A DNA stretch of 64,000 nt from JAALKW01 sp963974485. Lineage in GTDB: Bacteria; Pseudomonadota; Gammaproteobacteria; Legionellales; Legionellaceae. Within the stretch, counting starts at the first letter, position 1; every line of letters begins with the position of its first letter. Below, one piece after another: positions 17,956 to 26,836 of the stretch. Under the pieces are notes generated by a model. The model did no database searches. It worked only from the letters and a program-made list of their open reading frames with translations, and had not been told where the DNA came from. The position numbers were made by a program, and so were the translations under genes. Location: the NCBI GenBank assembly GCA_963974485.1, contig CAXBBS010000003.1, positions 182,849 through 246,848 of the forward strand, given 5' to 3'.

Positions 17956-18888
17956 ATGGCAACACCAATTATTACCGTTGAACTTCTGAAGCAACTCGTC
18001 GAAGTCGCTGAAAAAAATCATGACGGTCAAACGGCTAATTATATTCCTGAACTTGCAAATATTAATAATGAACTCACCGCCATTGCCGTTCAGCCCCTGG
18101 GTGGCGAAGCGGTTATGTATAGCAATATGCCACTGCCACGCATAACACTCCAAAGCACCGCAAAAATGATCCCCCTCATCGGTTTACTTGAAGAGTTTGG
18201 TGCTGAGCACGTGTTTGAATGGGTGCGCGTTGAACCCTCAGGTGATGAATTTTCATCCATAACACGCCTTGAACAATTTGGGCCAAAGCCCTCAAATCCC
18301 ATGCTTAATGCGGGAGCCATTGTACTCTGCTCACATATTCCCGGTAATGATGAAGCACGATTCGCATGGCTTGAAAAATGGGTCAGAATTACGTTTAACG
18401 AACGCCTTGCAATTAATCCTTTGGTCTTTGCTTCTGAAAAACGATCCGGCGATCGCAATCGCTCGGTTGCTTATTTATTGAATGGCCGAGGGCTCTTAGG
18501 TAACTCAGTGAAAGATACACTCAATTTATATTTTACCCTATGCTCTTACGAAACCTCGCTGGATCAAATGCTCTACCTCCCGACGTTACTTGCCAATGCC
18601 GGTCGTTGCCCTAACACCAACGAAGTTATTATATCCAAAGAAACGTGTAAAATCGCATTAGCCATCATGGCCACCTGCGGACTCTATGATGAATCAGGGA
18701 CCCATATGGTGCGTACAGGTATGCCGGCGAAGAGTGCTGTTTCGGGATACACCATCGCCACCGTACCCGGCAAAGCCGGCATTGCCGTGTTTGGCCCGCG
18801 CGTGAATAAACAAGGTAACAGCATACGTGGCGAAATCATGCTCGAAGGTTTATCACGCGCCATGGACTGGCATTTTGCCTTGCCCTAA
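17956..18888 (+). CDS. glsA: Glutaminase
   Basis: Hydrolyses glutamine to glutamate and ammonia in the cytoplasm. 310 residues, as in the bacterial GlsA/beta-lactamase-fold family. The catalytic SxxK pair is visible in QSTAKMI (S67, K70). Other family stretches are IPELANINNELTA, MLNAGAIV, SEKRSGDRNRSVAYLL and MPAKSAVSGY. The 34-bp gap to sdaA suggests a small amino-acid-catabolism operon, fitting bacteria that live on amino acids from a host. Confidence 0.95.
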   Translation: MATPIITVELLKQLVEVAEKNHDGQTANYIPELANINNELTAIAVQPLGGEAVMYSNMPLPRITLQSTAKMIPLIGLLEEFGAEHVFEWVRVEPSGDEFSSITRLEQFGPKPSNPMLNAGAIVLCSHIPGNDEARFAWLEKWVRITFNERLAINPLVFASEKRSGDRNRSVAYLLNGRGLLGNSVKDTLNLYFTLCSYETSLDQMLYLPTLLANAGRCPNTNEVIISKETCKIALAIMATCGLYDESGTHMVRTGMPAKSAVSGYTIATVPGKAGIAVFGPRVNKQGNSIRGEIMLEGLSRAMDWHFALP

Positions 18889-18922
18889 CCGCATTTGATT
18901 TTGATTTAAATGGAGTTAATAT

Positions 18923-20299
18923 ATGAGCATTAGTTTGTTTGATTTATTCTCTATTGGCATAGGCCCATCGAGCTCACACACCGTGGGCCCTATGGCAGCT
19001 GCCAATCAATTTTTAGAACAACTCCATACGGCAGATGTTTTTAACCAAGTGCATCGCATCAAAACCGAACTGTATGGTTCGCTTGCCTTAACAGGCAAAG
19101 GCCATGGTACAGACAAGGCCATTTTAAACGGCCTTGAAGGCCACGCACCAGAGACCGTCGATCCCAGCATGATGGTTGCCCGCATGCAAGCGATTCAGAG
19201 CAACCAAAAACTACATCTGGCGGGCAAAAAATATATTGGATTTAATCCAGTACAAGATTTTGTATTATTCCAAAAAGAAATCTTACCTCAACATAGCAAT
19301 GGCTTACGCTTTACCGCGTATGACGACCATCATAAGCAATTAATCAGCCAAGTTTACTATTCCATTGGCGGCGGGTTTATTGTTACTGAAGAAAATTATG
19401 GTCTGGAGCAACCCGAACAGGCCACGCTACCTTACCCTTTTGACACTGCGGATGAACTGCTCACTCAATGTAAAAAAAACAACCTCTCCATTGCGGAGCT
19501 GATGCTCGAAAATGAACGTGTGTGGCGAAGTACAGATGCGATTCACACCGGCATTTTAAAACTTGCCGACGTCATGAACAACTGCATTGAGCAAGGTTTC
19601 CAAAACGAAGGCATACTCCCTGGAGGTCTCCAGGTCAAACGCCGCGCCCCGGGTTTATATCAAAAATTAAATGAAAAACAAAACACCCAACACACCGATA
19701 CCAGCTCCGATGTTTTAAACCGTTTAAATCTTTATGCTATGGCGGTTAACGAAGAAAATGCCGCGGGCGGACGAATTGTAACGGCACCAACCAACGGTGC
19801 GGCAGGTATTATTCCAGCCGTACTCCGTTACGCCCAAAAGGCCCATGGTTATACATCTAACGAAGATATCTATACTTATTTACTCACCGCAACGGCGATC
19901 GGAATATTATACAAAAAAGGTGCCTCAATCTCAGGTGCCGAAGTCGGATGCCAAGGTGAAATTGGCGTGGCTTCATCGATGGCGGCCGGCGCTTTTACCG
20001 CCCTCTTAGGTGGTACCATCGACCAAATTGAGAATGCTGCTGAAATCGCGATGGAACATCATTTAGGGATGACCTGCGATCCGGTGATGGGCTTGGTTCA
20101 AATCCCCTGCATCGAACGCAATGCCATGGGCTCGGTCAAAGCCGTGAATGCATCACGCATGGCACTCATGGGAGACGGTCAACATTATGTGTCGCTCGAC
20201 AAAGTGATTAAAACCATGCTTCAAACCGGCAAAGACATGCAAAGCATCTATAAAGAAACCTCGCTCGGAGGCTTAGCCGTTAACTTTCCTGAGTGCTGA
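18923..20299 (+). CDS. sdaA: L-serine ammonia-lyase (Fe-S dependent)
   Basis: Deaminates L-serine to pyruvate. 458 residues in the single-chain SdaA form with fused beta and alpha parts: a GIGPSSSHTVGPM motif near the N-terminus, and later AAGGRIVTAPTNGAAGIIP, EVGCQGEIGVASSMAAGAF and CDPVMGLVQIPCIERN, which contain the cysteines that hold the 4Fe-4S cluster. A TGGAG-type ribosome site precedes the ATG. It probably forms a unit with glsA, feeding amino acids into pyruvate and glutamate. Confidence 0.95.
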   Translation: MSISLFDLFSIGIGPSSSHTVGPMAAANQFLEQLHTADVFNQVHRIKTELYGSLALTGKGHGTDKAILNGLEGHAPETVDPSMMVARMQAIQSNQKLHLAGKKYIGFNPVQDFVLFQKEILPQHSNGLRFTAYDDHHKQLISQVYYSIGGGFIVTEENYGLEQPEQATLPYPFDTADELLTQCKKNNLSIAELMLENERVWRSTDAIHTGILKLADVMNNCIEQGFQNEGILPGGLQVKRRAPGLYQKLNEKQNTQHTDTSSDVLNRLNLYAMAVNEENAAGGRIVTAPTNGAAGIIPAVLRYAQKAHGYTSNEDIYTYLLTATAIGILYKKGASISGAEVGCQGEIGVASSMAAGAFTALLGGTIDQIENAAEIAMEHHLGMTCDPVMGLVQIPCIERNAMGSVKAVNASRMALMGDGQHYVSLDKVIKTMLQTGKDMQSIYKETSLGGLAVNFPEC

Positions 20300-20302
20300 T
20301 AT

Positions 20303-21451
20303 TTAGCCATATTGCTGTAAATACGTCACCACTTCGCCTTCGGGAATATTAGGCAGAAGCATTTGATCTTGCTTAGGAAGAGGAGACTTGTACTGACTCC
20401 AACTCCAATAGTCTGTGCCTATAAAATAAGGGCTTTTTGCTTGCGCCATCATAATCGCACGTGCGGCTTTCATGTAACCTATTTGTGTCATGCCTTCAGA
20501 AGTATAGTCTTTATCTAATCTAAAATTAGGCGCTGGAATACTGCTATCATAAAAGCCAAACTTATTAAACTCAGAAAAACTAGACGCCGCAGGAATCACC
20601 ACCGTATACGGTATTTTATTTTTTTTCGACTCAGCATCCATGGTCAATAACATCCCCGTCACACTCGCGGTATAAGCATGCATGCTTACGGGTACGGGAG
20701 GCTGCACATCCCCCACATCATAACCCGATACGGCAGCATAACCGTTGCTTCCAAACGCTGCAGCCAACGCCGGCCAATCACTGATTTTATGCGGACTTAA
20801 AAATGCGCCGAACACACGACCATCGGGATGATTGGTATCGATGCATAATGCGCTCGCAAATTGACGTGAAATTTCTTTGTAAAATGCAAATTGCCCTGGT
20901 GAGCTAATATCTAACGGCTCTAAATCAAAAAACACACCATCGACATTGGGATCGGCGCAAATCGTACGCGCAACCAAATCAGCTGTTTGTATTCCGACCG
21001 AGCTGTAACTCAAGGCTTTGAGTAAACTACTTTTTGTATTTCCATCAATAATCGCCATAACGGTCGCTTGAGGAAAAGCGGTGCGATAGGCTGCAACCGA
21101 ATCCTGTCCATACCCCGCTGGTGCAGTATAATACACAAACACATTTTGTTTAGCGCCCGAATAAATACAATCATCATTAAGCCCGGTGCAATACATTTCG
21201 ATATCACCTGAATACGGATACAAGCGCGAGATTTGGGAGCTCTTTGTAGCCCCTGCATTAAACGCGGTAATGTTCGCCTTCCACTGCCCTGGATTGTTCG
21301 TTCGCGCCGAATCAGGACCTCCTGCTTGCGTTACATCATATAATAAAGCACCGTGGCCAGAAGCCGGTACGGCAGCCATAACGGCGCCCGATGATGCGAC
21401 ACACACCATACTGACAACACCGATCATGTGCTTTATTTTCAAAACGAACAT
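20303..21451 (-). CDS. Secreted GH18-like TIM-barrel protein
   Basis: 382 residues with a signal peptide (1 to about 26, ending VMA). The segment DGVFFDLEPLD (near 180) resembles the DxxDxDxE-type catalytic strand of family-18 glycosidases, and the surrounding alternation of strands and helices is barrel-like. Full chitinase motifs are not complete, so catalysis is uncertain; a chitinase-like or lectin-like exported protein is the best guess. Its stop lies 3 bp from that of sdaA (convergent). Confidence 0.6.
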   Translation of the reverse strand: MFVLKIKHMIGVVSMVCVASSGAVMAAVPASGHGALLYDVTQAGGPDSARTNNPGQWKANITAFNAGATKSSQISRLYPYSGDIEMYCTGLNDDCIYSGAKQNVFVYYTAPAGYGQDSVAAYRTAFPQATVMAIIDGNTKSSLLKALSYSSVGIQTADLVARTICADPNVDGVFFDLEPLDISSPGQFAFYKEISRQFASALCIDTNHPDGRVFGAFLSPHKISDWPALAAAFGSNGYAAVSGYDVGDVQPPVPVSMHAYTASVTGMLLTMDAESKKNKIPYTVVIPAASSFSEFNKFGFYDSSIPAPNFRLDKDYTSEGMTQIGYMKAARAIMMAQAKSPYFIGTDYWSWSQYKSPLPKQDQMLLPNIPEGEVVTYLQQYG

Positions 21452-21491
21452 ACAGAACTCTCCGTGTTTTTTATTTTAGGCAAAATATTGA

Positions 21492-22268
21492 TTAAAAATA
21501 TTTATTAATCGTGACATTTAAGCCCTGCTCAAGCAACTGAATTTGTCCTAAAAACTTACTGTAATAACTACTCGAGTTTGTTCTAAAATAAATAGGCGAT
21601 ATATCTGTCGTCGGGCTCACAATTAAATTATATGAAACATCGATGGCAAAGCGATGAGGCAATAAATATTCAAACCCCAGCTGCCCAGCTCCTCCCCATA
21701 AAGTTTTACGACTGCTTTTTTCTGTGTATTGAAAGTTAAATGCTGTGCTTTCTAAAAGATTACCTCGTAGCTCATTTTTAACCCCCGTAACAGCAGGACC
21801 AAACCCTAAATAAACCATCCAATTAGGGACAAATTCATACGCGGCTTCTACCGTTAGGAAAAATTCTTGAATGATGTTTGTATGAAAATCAGCTTGTTGA
21901 TACGTACCGTTTTGAAACGTACCTGACCACGCAATTTTAGAATGCTGCACACCCAAATATTTATACAAACCTTTTAAGCCGAGCAACCATGAATGCTCTA
22001 AGGCATATAAATAACTCGCATTCACCACGGGGCTCAAACTACTTTTAATATCGTCACCACGAAAATACTCGGTCACAACCGGGAACGGCGAAACCATGGT
22101 AACGTCCGTCCACTTGCTGCTGTTGGTATTCACATAACCTGCTCCAAGCCCGGCTGAAAAACCATCAAAACCTGAAGTTGCCCCCATGGTCCCGGCATAA
22201 AGTTGCGTGCTACTTAAGATAAATAAACCACTTAATAAAACATAACGTCTACAATCCATGTAAAACAT
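21492..22268 (-). CDS. Outer-membrane beta-barrel protein
   Basis: 258 residues with a signal peptide (about 1-26, ending LYA) and a glycine/aromatic-rich opening (GFDGFSAGLGAGYVN) typical of small opacity-type porins. Alternating strands run to a C-terminal aromatic (NVTINKYF), the Bam recognition signature. AAGGA precedes the ATG at 22268. It lies 40 bp upstream of the secreted GH18-like gene on the same strand and may be cotranscribed. No specific channel or adhesin function can be assigned. Confidence 0.75.
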   Translation of the reverse strand: MFYMDCRRYVLLSGLFILSSTQLYAGTMGATSGFDGFSAGLGAGYVNTNSSKWTDVTMVSPFPVVTEYFRGDDIKSSLSPVVNASYLYALEHSWLLGLKGLYKYLGVQHSKIAWSGTFQNGTYQQADFHTNIIQEFFLTVEAAYEFVPNWMVYLGFGPAVTGVKNELRGNLLESTAFNFQYTEKSSRKTLWGGAGQLGFEYLLPHRFAIDVSYNLIVSPTTDISPIYFRTNSSSYYSKFLGQIQLLEQGLNVTINKYF

Positions 22269-22296
22269 TTAAATATCCTTATTTAATTAATTTTAA

Positions 22297-22866
22297 TTAG
22301 GCTGGAGCGTAGAGCCTATTATTAGCAGCAGCCACACCACAAACCTCCATGTTCAAAATTTGTTCCATCGCCTCACCAATGTGTGTCGAATTATGTTGCG
22401 CATGAGCATTCGGATATTTCACCTCGGTATGCATAGCATCATGGTGAATCGCATAACTCGCAAACAATCCAATAATCCCTAATAATAATGCTCCTGCAAG
22501 TAAACAAACGAGCGATAAAACCCAAACAGCCCAACTTAACGTAACCATGGCTTGACTCAGTCTGGAAGGCTCATACGAAGCGGATCGTCCTCGATTCATA
22601 TCATGAATCACGCGCCCATACGCCTCAGACGTGACCTCGCCTTTTAAAAAACCTTCTGTTTTTTGAATCGCTTGAATTAACGCCGCGCTAGGCACACAGG
22701 CACCGGCGTGCAAAGCATCCATATTTTCAATAAAACGCTCGACGGGAGCATGATATATTTCTGGCATTTGATGTTGATAAGTGCTTAATTGATGACGCGC
22801 GTTTATATATTCAGCGTTAATTTTATTACGCGCTTCTTCTAACGATAATCGTCTACTAAAAAACAT
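22297..22866 (-). CDS. Hypothetical membrane protein
   Basis: Unrecognised. I place the start at ATG 22866 because GGAG lies 9 bp upstream; the frame is open to an earlier ATG at 22908. It encodes about 189 residues: a helical N-terminal 100 residues (LSLEEARNKINAEYINA...), one or two hydrophobic segments in the middle (VLSLVCLLAGALLLGIIGLF, about 118-140), and a soluble tail. It is upstream of the barrel gene on the same strand, with a 28-bp gap. Confidence 0.6.
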   Translation of the reverse strand: MFFSRRLSLEEARNKINAEYINARHQLSTYQHQMPEIYHAPVERFIENMDALHAGACVPSAALIQAIQKTEGFLKGEVTSEAYGRVIHDMNRGRSASYEPSRLSQAMVTLSWAVWVLSLVCLLAGALLLGIIGLFASYAIHHDAMHTEVKYPNAHAQHNSTHIGEAMEQILNMEVCGVAAANNRLYAPA

Positions 22867-22990
22867 CGAGCACATCTCCAAAACCTTAAAATACATCATC
22901 ATATACATTTTATCAATTACGGTCTATGTTGCTCTTTTTGTCATATTCTTAGATAATTAAGCACATTTTTTTAATTTGAGTAATCCTCGT

Positions 22991-23260
22991 ATGACAACCC
23001 AGATTTTTTGCAGCAAACTAAAACAAGACTTAGATCAAATGGACGCGCCCCCGTTTCCTGGCCCCCTCGGTGATAAAATTTTTAATCAGATATCTCAAAC
23101 AGCATGGCAACAATGGCTACAACATCAAACCATGTTGATTAACGAATATCGCCTGGCACTGATTGATCCTAAAGCGCGAACTTTTTTACAAGAAGAAATG
23201 GAAAAATACTTTTTTGGTGAAGGTTCTACACCTCCTGCAGGATTTTCAGAAAACACTTAA
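22991..23260 (+). CDS. yggX: Probable Fe(2+)-trafficking protein YggX
   Basis: A small cytoplasmic protein linked to Fe-S protection and iron handling. The ATG at 22991 gives an 89-residue protein starting MTTQIFCSKLK, which aligns with the family start including the conserved early cysteine. It continues with PFPGPLGDKIFNQIS and AWQQWLQHQTMLINEYRL. A longer TTG start at 22976 is possible. It is directly upstream of the tRNA-Phe gene. Confidence 0.93.
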   Translation: MTTQIFCSKLKQDLDQMDAPPFPGPLGDKIFNQISQTAWQQWLQHQTMLINEYRLALIDPKARTFLQEEMEKYFFGEGSTPPAGFSENT

Positions 23261-23289
23261 ACTTTTTTCATAAAAATTTGAGTTTTTAC

Positions 23290-23318
23290 TTGACTCAAAG
23301 GCCCACACAGCGTTTAAT
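23290..23318 (+). promoter_or_regulatory. tRNA-Phe promoter
   Basis: TTGACT (23290-23295) and TTTAAT (23313-23318) are separated by exactly 17 bp. A GC-rich discriminator (ACGCGC) follows, as is usual for stable-RNA promoters, and the tRNA begins 12 bp after the -10. Confidence 0.7.
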
Positions 23319-23329
23319 ACGCGCTGAGT

Positions 23330-23405
<76 letters not shown>

Positions 23406-23531
23406 TATTTTTTGTATTTTCTTTTTCCTCAAGAACCACGATAATCAGCATTCCTTTACATCATCGCTTAAACCCCGTACAATTGATTTTTATTTAGACA
23501 TCACGGATGCTTGTAATATAGGTAAAACCGC

Positions 23532-24293
23532 ATGTTTTCTCGAAAAAAAAATCCGATGTCTATTTATGTAACCCATGGCTCCCCCGTGGTAATCAAAAGT
23601 GTTGCACGCCTATGCTCAAAAAACGAGCTTCATGTTATCGCAACATGTGCTTTAATTCATGGCGAAAAAATCTATTCGATTAAAAATCTTGAGTACCTCA
23701 TTCTTCAGGCCACCGAATCAATGCACGTCCAAGAAAAACACCGTGCTGATTTAGCCCAGCTAAGCGGTGATAATTTAACATCCGAGCAATTTATTCACAT
23801 CGTAAACTTAATCAAGCAATCGTTTAAAATAAACCATATTAATTTACGCGCTGATGCTAATTTAATTCACCCTGCCTCCGTGCAAGTATCGACCGAACTT
23901 TGTTACTTAGTTGATAGCATCAGGCCAACATCTCTTATTTTATTTTCAGAAACGCCTGAATGTATAGAGGACGCACAAAAATACTTAAATAGAACGATGA
24001 CAGTCCAAAACCACCGCTTACCACCTTATCTATTGAGCGGTGCTGTTGCCACACGTAAGACATTGAAAGATGTTATTATCAGCGAAACAAATAAACCGAC
24101 ACTTATCCCTGTTCCTAATGCATGCTTGAGCTTTTTTTCCGGAAGATCTCAATATCGATTAAAAACACCTAAAACATATCCAACGGATGATACGGCAGAT
24201 ATAAAGTTTGCATCGGATCGCACAACAAGAAGCTCACTACTTACGCAGCCCGAGTCCAACACAACGCCTGACGATTTAGTCAGACCTTTTTAA
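23532..24293 (+). CDS. Hypothetical protein
   Basis: Unrecognised 253-residue soluble protein, lysine/serine/threonine-rich, with no signal peptide or membrane helix. The region 1-190 is a mixed alpha/beta globular domain (MSIYVTHGSPVVIK; TSLILFSETPECIEDAQKYL). The last 50 residues look disordered (TPDDLVRPF end). It stands alone downstream of tRNA-Phe. An effector role is possible but nothing in the sequence proves it. Confidence 0.55.
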   Translation: MFSRKKNPMSIYVTHGSPVVIKSVARLCSKNELHVIATCALIHGEKIYSIKNLEYLILQATESMHVQEKHRADLAQLSGDNLTSEQFIHIVNLIKQSFKINHINLRADANLIHPASVQVSTELCYLVDSIRPTSLILFSETPECIEDAQKYLNRTMTVQNHRLPPYLLSGAVATRKTLKDVIISETNKPTLIPVPNACLSFFSGRSQYRLKTPKTYPTDDTADIKFASDRTTRSSLLTQPESNTTPDDLVRPF

Positions 24294-24335
24294 CCTCATT
24301 AAAAAATATCAAGCCAATTACATTAAGCTAACCAC

Positions 24336-25907
24336 CTAAAACCTATCGGCATGCGCCTCATCCCAATATTTCTGATAATCATCCGGAATGTTTCTTCCCA
24401 ATAACTGCCCTGGCTCAAGATAAGTATACACGTCACTTAAAGGTTGAACTTGATTGTGCGCGACGCGTCGCATCACGTGCGCCGGCGTAAGTGCATCGGG
24501 TGTTTCAAGCCCCATACTACCCAGTAAATCTAAAAAACTTTTCATGGTGTTTTGATGAAAGTGCTTCACGCGATGTTTTTTATTATCAACCACAAGTCCT
24601 CGCTCTAGGCGTTTATCCTGTGTCGCAACGCCCGTTGGGCAGGTATTAGCATGACACTGTTTTGACTGCACGCATCCTAGGCTCATCATCATCGTACGTG
24701 CTGCATTGCATAAATCAGCCCCCATCGCCAGGTGTGCAATCAAATCAAATCCGGTCGTGATTTTTCCACTACAAATAAGGCGCATTTTGTCACGTAAATC
24801 TGTACCAACTAAGGCATTATGAACAAAAATAAGTGCGGGCTCTAATGCTTCACCTAAACGATTGGTGTACTCCAGTGGGGCCGCGCCTGTGCCCCCTTCT
24901 GCACCATCTACCGTAATAAAATCAGGGTAAATCTCGAGCTCCCGCATGGCTTTACATATACCTAAGAATTCGCTTTTTCGTCCAATGCATAATTTAAAAC
25001 CAACAGGCTTGCCCCCTGATAATTCTCGCAGGTGTTGTACAAATAAAATCAAGCCTTTGGGCGAATCAAATGCTGAATGTGCTGGAGGTGAAATCACATC
25101 ATGCCCAAGTGGGACTTTACGAACATCGGCAATTTCTTGCGTGAGTTTAACCGCCGGCAAAATCCCCCCGTGCGATGGTTTAGCGCCTTGCGAAAGCTTG
25201 ATTTCAATCATTTTAACTTCGTCACGCTTCGCTTCGATTTCAAACAATCCATCGTTAAAATGCCCCTCATCATCCCGACAACCAAAATAGCCCGTGCCAA
25301 CCTGAAAAATAAGATCACCCCCTTGGAGGTGATGTGAGCTTAAACCGCCTTCGCCGGTGTTATGCGCAAAATTCCCCAACGCTGCACCTTGATTGAGCGC
25401 CATGATGGCGCGTGATGATAAAGCACCAAAGCTCATAGCTGAAATATTTAAACGCGACGCATCATAAGGCTGCAGGCAAGCGTCTCCACCTACCATAACG
25501 CGTGCCCCTGACTCAGGTGCTATTTTAGGCGCAAGTGAGTGCTCGGCCCACGTGTAGCCAACTTCTAAAATATCTCGTTCCGTTCCAAACGGTACGGTAT
25601 CACGCATATTTTTAGAGCGTTCATAAATTAACGAACGAATTTCACGATTAAACGGCCTTTCTTCTTCATCGTTGGCAACAAAATACTGCTGAATTTCAGG
25701 CCTAAAAAATTCTAAAATATAACGCATGTGCCCCATCACAGGGAAATTTCGTAAGATTGCATGCTTGGTTTGCGTGAGATCATAAATCCACAAACAAACC
25801 AAAGGAATAAGTAGAAAAAGAAACCATCGGATATCATTCAGCATGGCAAATAAAAGAAAAACAGCCAGTAATACAGTTCCTAACGCAAGATACCACTGTC
25901 TTCGCAT
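24336..25907 (-). CDS. Membrane-anchored glutamate-synthase-like FMN protein
   Basis: Start set at ATG 25907, with AAGGA 7 bp upstream. 523 residues: two N-terminal membrane helices (about 5-43), then a GltB-type FMN-binding TIM barrel (from about 130). Motifs seen: ISAMSFGALSSRAIMALN, HNTGEGGLS, TVDGAEGGTGAAPLE, and the 3Fe-4S cysteines in GCVQSKQCHANTCPTG. It lacks the amidotransferase and central domains of true glutamate synthase. Stand-alone members of this family are common in bacteria, and their substrate is unsettled. It is monocistronic as far as visible. Confidence 0.88.
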   Translation of the reverse strand: MRRQWYLALGTVLLAVFLLFAMLNDIRWFLFLLIPLVCLWIYDLTQTKHAILRNFPVMGHMRYILEFFRPEIQQYFVANDEEERPFNREIRSLIYERSKNMRDTVPFGTERDILEVGYTWAEHSLAPKIAPESGARVMVGGDACLQPYDASRLNISAMSFGALSSRAIMALNQGAALGNFAHNTGEGGLSSHHLQGGDLIFQVGTGYFGCRDDEGHFNDGLFEIEAKRDEVKMIEIKLSQGAKPSHGGILPAVKLTQEIADVRKVPLGHDVISPPAHSAFDSPKGLILFVQHLRELSGGKPVGFKLCIGRKSEFLGICKAMRELEIYPDFITVDGAEGGTGAAPLEYTNRLGEALEPALIFVHNALVGTDLRDKMRLICSGKITTGFDLIAHLAMGADLCNAARTMMMSLGCVQSKQCHANTCPTGVATQDKRLERGLVVDNKKHRVKHFHQNTMKSFLDLLGSMGLETPDALTPAHVMRRVAHNQVQPLSDVYTYLEPGQLLGRNIPDDYQKYWDEAHADRF

Positions 25908-26029
25908 GATTATATCCTTATAATATATGCACAAAAAAAAAGGCTATAGCATAGTTTTATCATGAATCTGGCTTTAATTACACTTTGTATCGAATCACGC
26001 AGGGCAACCGCTTTGAACTTTAACCTGAG

Positions 26030-26752
26030 TTAAAGCACTTTCTTTAAAAGTGCTTGTTTGCTTGAAACATTAAATTTTTCTTTAAGCTGTCGCTGGTAGT
26101 CTTCAATCGTTCGGTGAGAAATAGATAGTTCTTTAGCGATCATTTTGGCGCTATACCCTTTAGCCATCCACTGGAGCGTTTCTTCCTCGCGCGAAGTGAG
26201 CTGAATTCCTGCTAAATTTAAGGCAATAGATACGTTTTCTTGCTTTTTTTCAGAAGACGTTAAAAAACCTAGATTGGTGAGTGCTTGTAGAGCTGTTGCA
26301 ATAGGATGCTTACCGACAACAATCGACACCCCCATGGAGCCCATAAGCATCTCTTGCTCATCATAAAGAGGTTGTTTAATCGAAAATAAATGACAGGGTG
26401 CTTTATGAGCAATGCGTAATACTTCATCGTATAACTGTGTGGTTTCTGTATGCAAGACTTGTTGACAATTATCCAGTAATACTTCTGCTGTCTCACATGC
26501 ATCATCATGTACAATGGTTTGTCCCATGGCTTTTTCTGGTGAGTCAAAACCACAAATATCTGCGCCTACCTGGTTAATTTTTAAGGTTTTTCCTTCTAAA
26601 TCAAGCATAAATACATCATAAGGCAAATTAAACAGCTGCTCGATAGCGAAAGCTTTCACGTTCACAGGATAAGAACATAAACTTAATTTAAAGCCTTGTT
26701 TACATGGCGCAAGAAAAGTTTTGTCTGTAAATAATGTCTGTTTCATATTCAT
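26030..26752 (-). CDS. PAS/LuxR-type transcriptional regulator
   Basis: 240 residues. The N-terminal 50-155 region looks like a PAS-type sensor (DVFMLDLEGKTLKINQVGA). The C-terminal 180-240 is a LuxR/NarL helix-turn-helix (LTSREEETLQWMAKGYSAKM, IAKELSISHRTIEDYQ). No receiver domain is present, so it is likely a ligand- or redox-sensing regulator. It lies 84 bp downstream of the nucleotide-salvage fusion on the same strand with a hairpin between them, so it may control or be cotranscribed with that gene. A relative sits at 41375. Confidence 0.88.
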   Translation of the reverse strand: MNMKQTLFTDKTFLAPCKQGFKLSLCSYPVNVKAFAIEQLFNLPYDVFMLDLEGKTLKINQVGADICGFDSPEKAMGQTIVHDDACETAEVLLDNCQQVLHTETTQLYDEVLRIAHKAPCHLFSIKQPLYDEQEMLMGSMGVSIVVGKHPIATALQALTNLGFLTSSEKKQENVSIALNLAGIQLTSREEETLQWMAKGYSAKMIAKELSISHRTIEDYQRQLKEKFNVSSKQALLKKVL

Positions 26753-26797
26753 ACGAAGCAGTATAACGAAGTGATTTTAGGTAAACAACTTATCTAC

Positions 26798-26821
26798 GCC
26801 TACCCCCCGTAGGACGTAGGC
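26798..26821. promoter_or_regulatory. Inverted repeat between the salvage fusion and the luxR gene
   Basis: GCCTAC (26798-26803) and GTAGGC (26816-26821) enclose 12 bases that themselves contain CCCCCCGTAGGA, giving nested CTACG/CGTAG pairing. It begins 16 bp past the stop of the 1270-residue gene and could be a terminator-like hairpin or a regulator operator. There is no U tract on the minus strand. Confidence 0.4.
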
Positions 26822-26836
26822 ATAAAAGCAAGTAAA

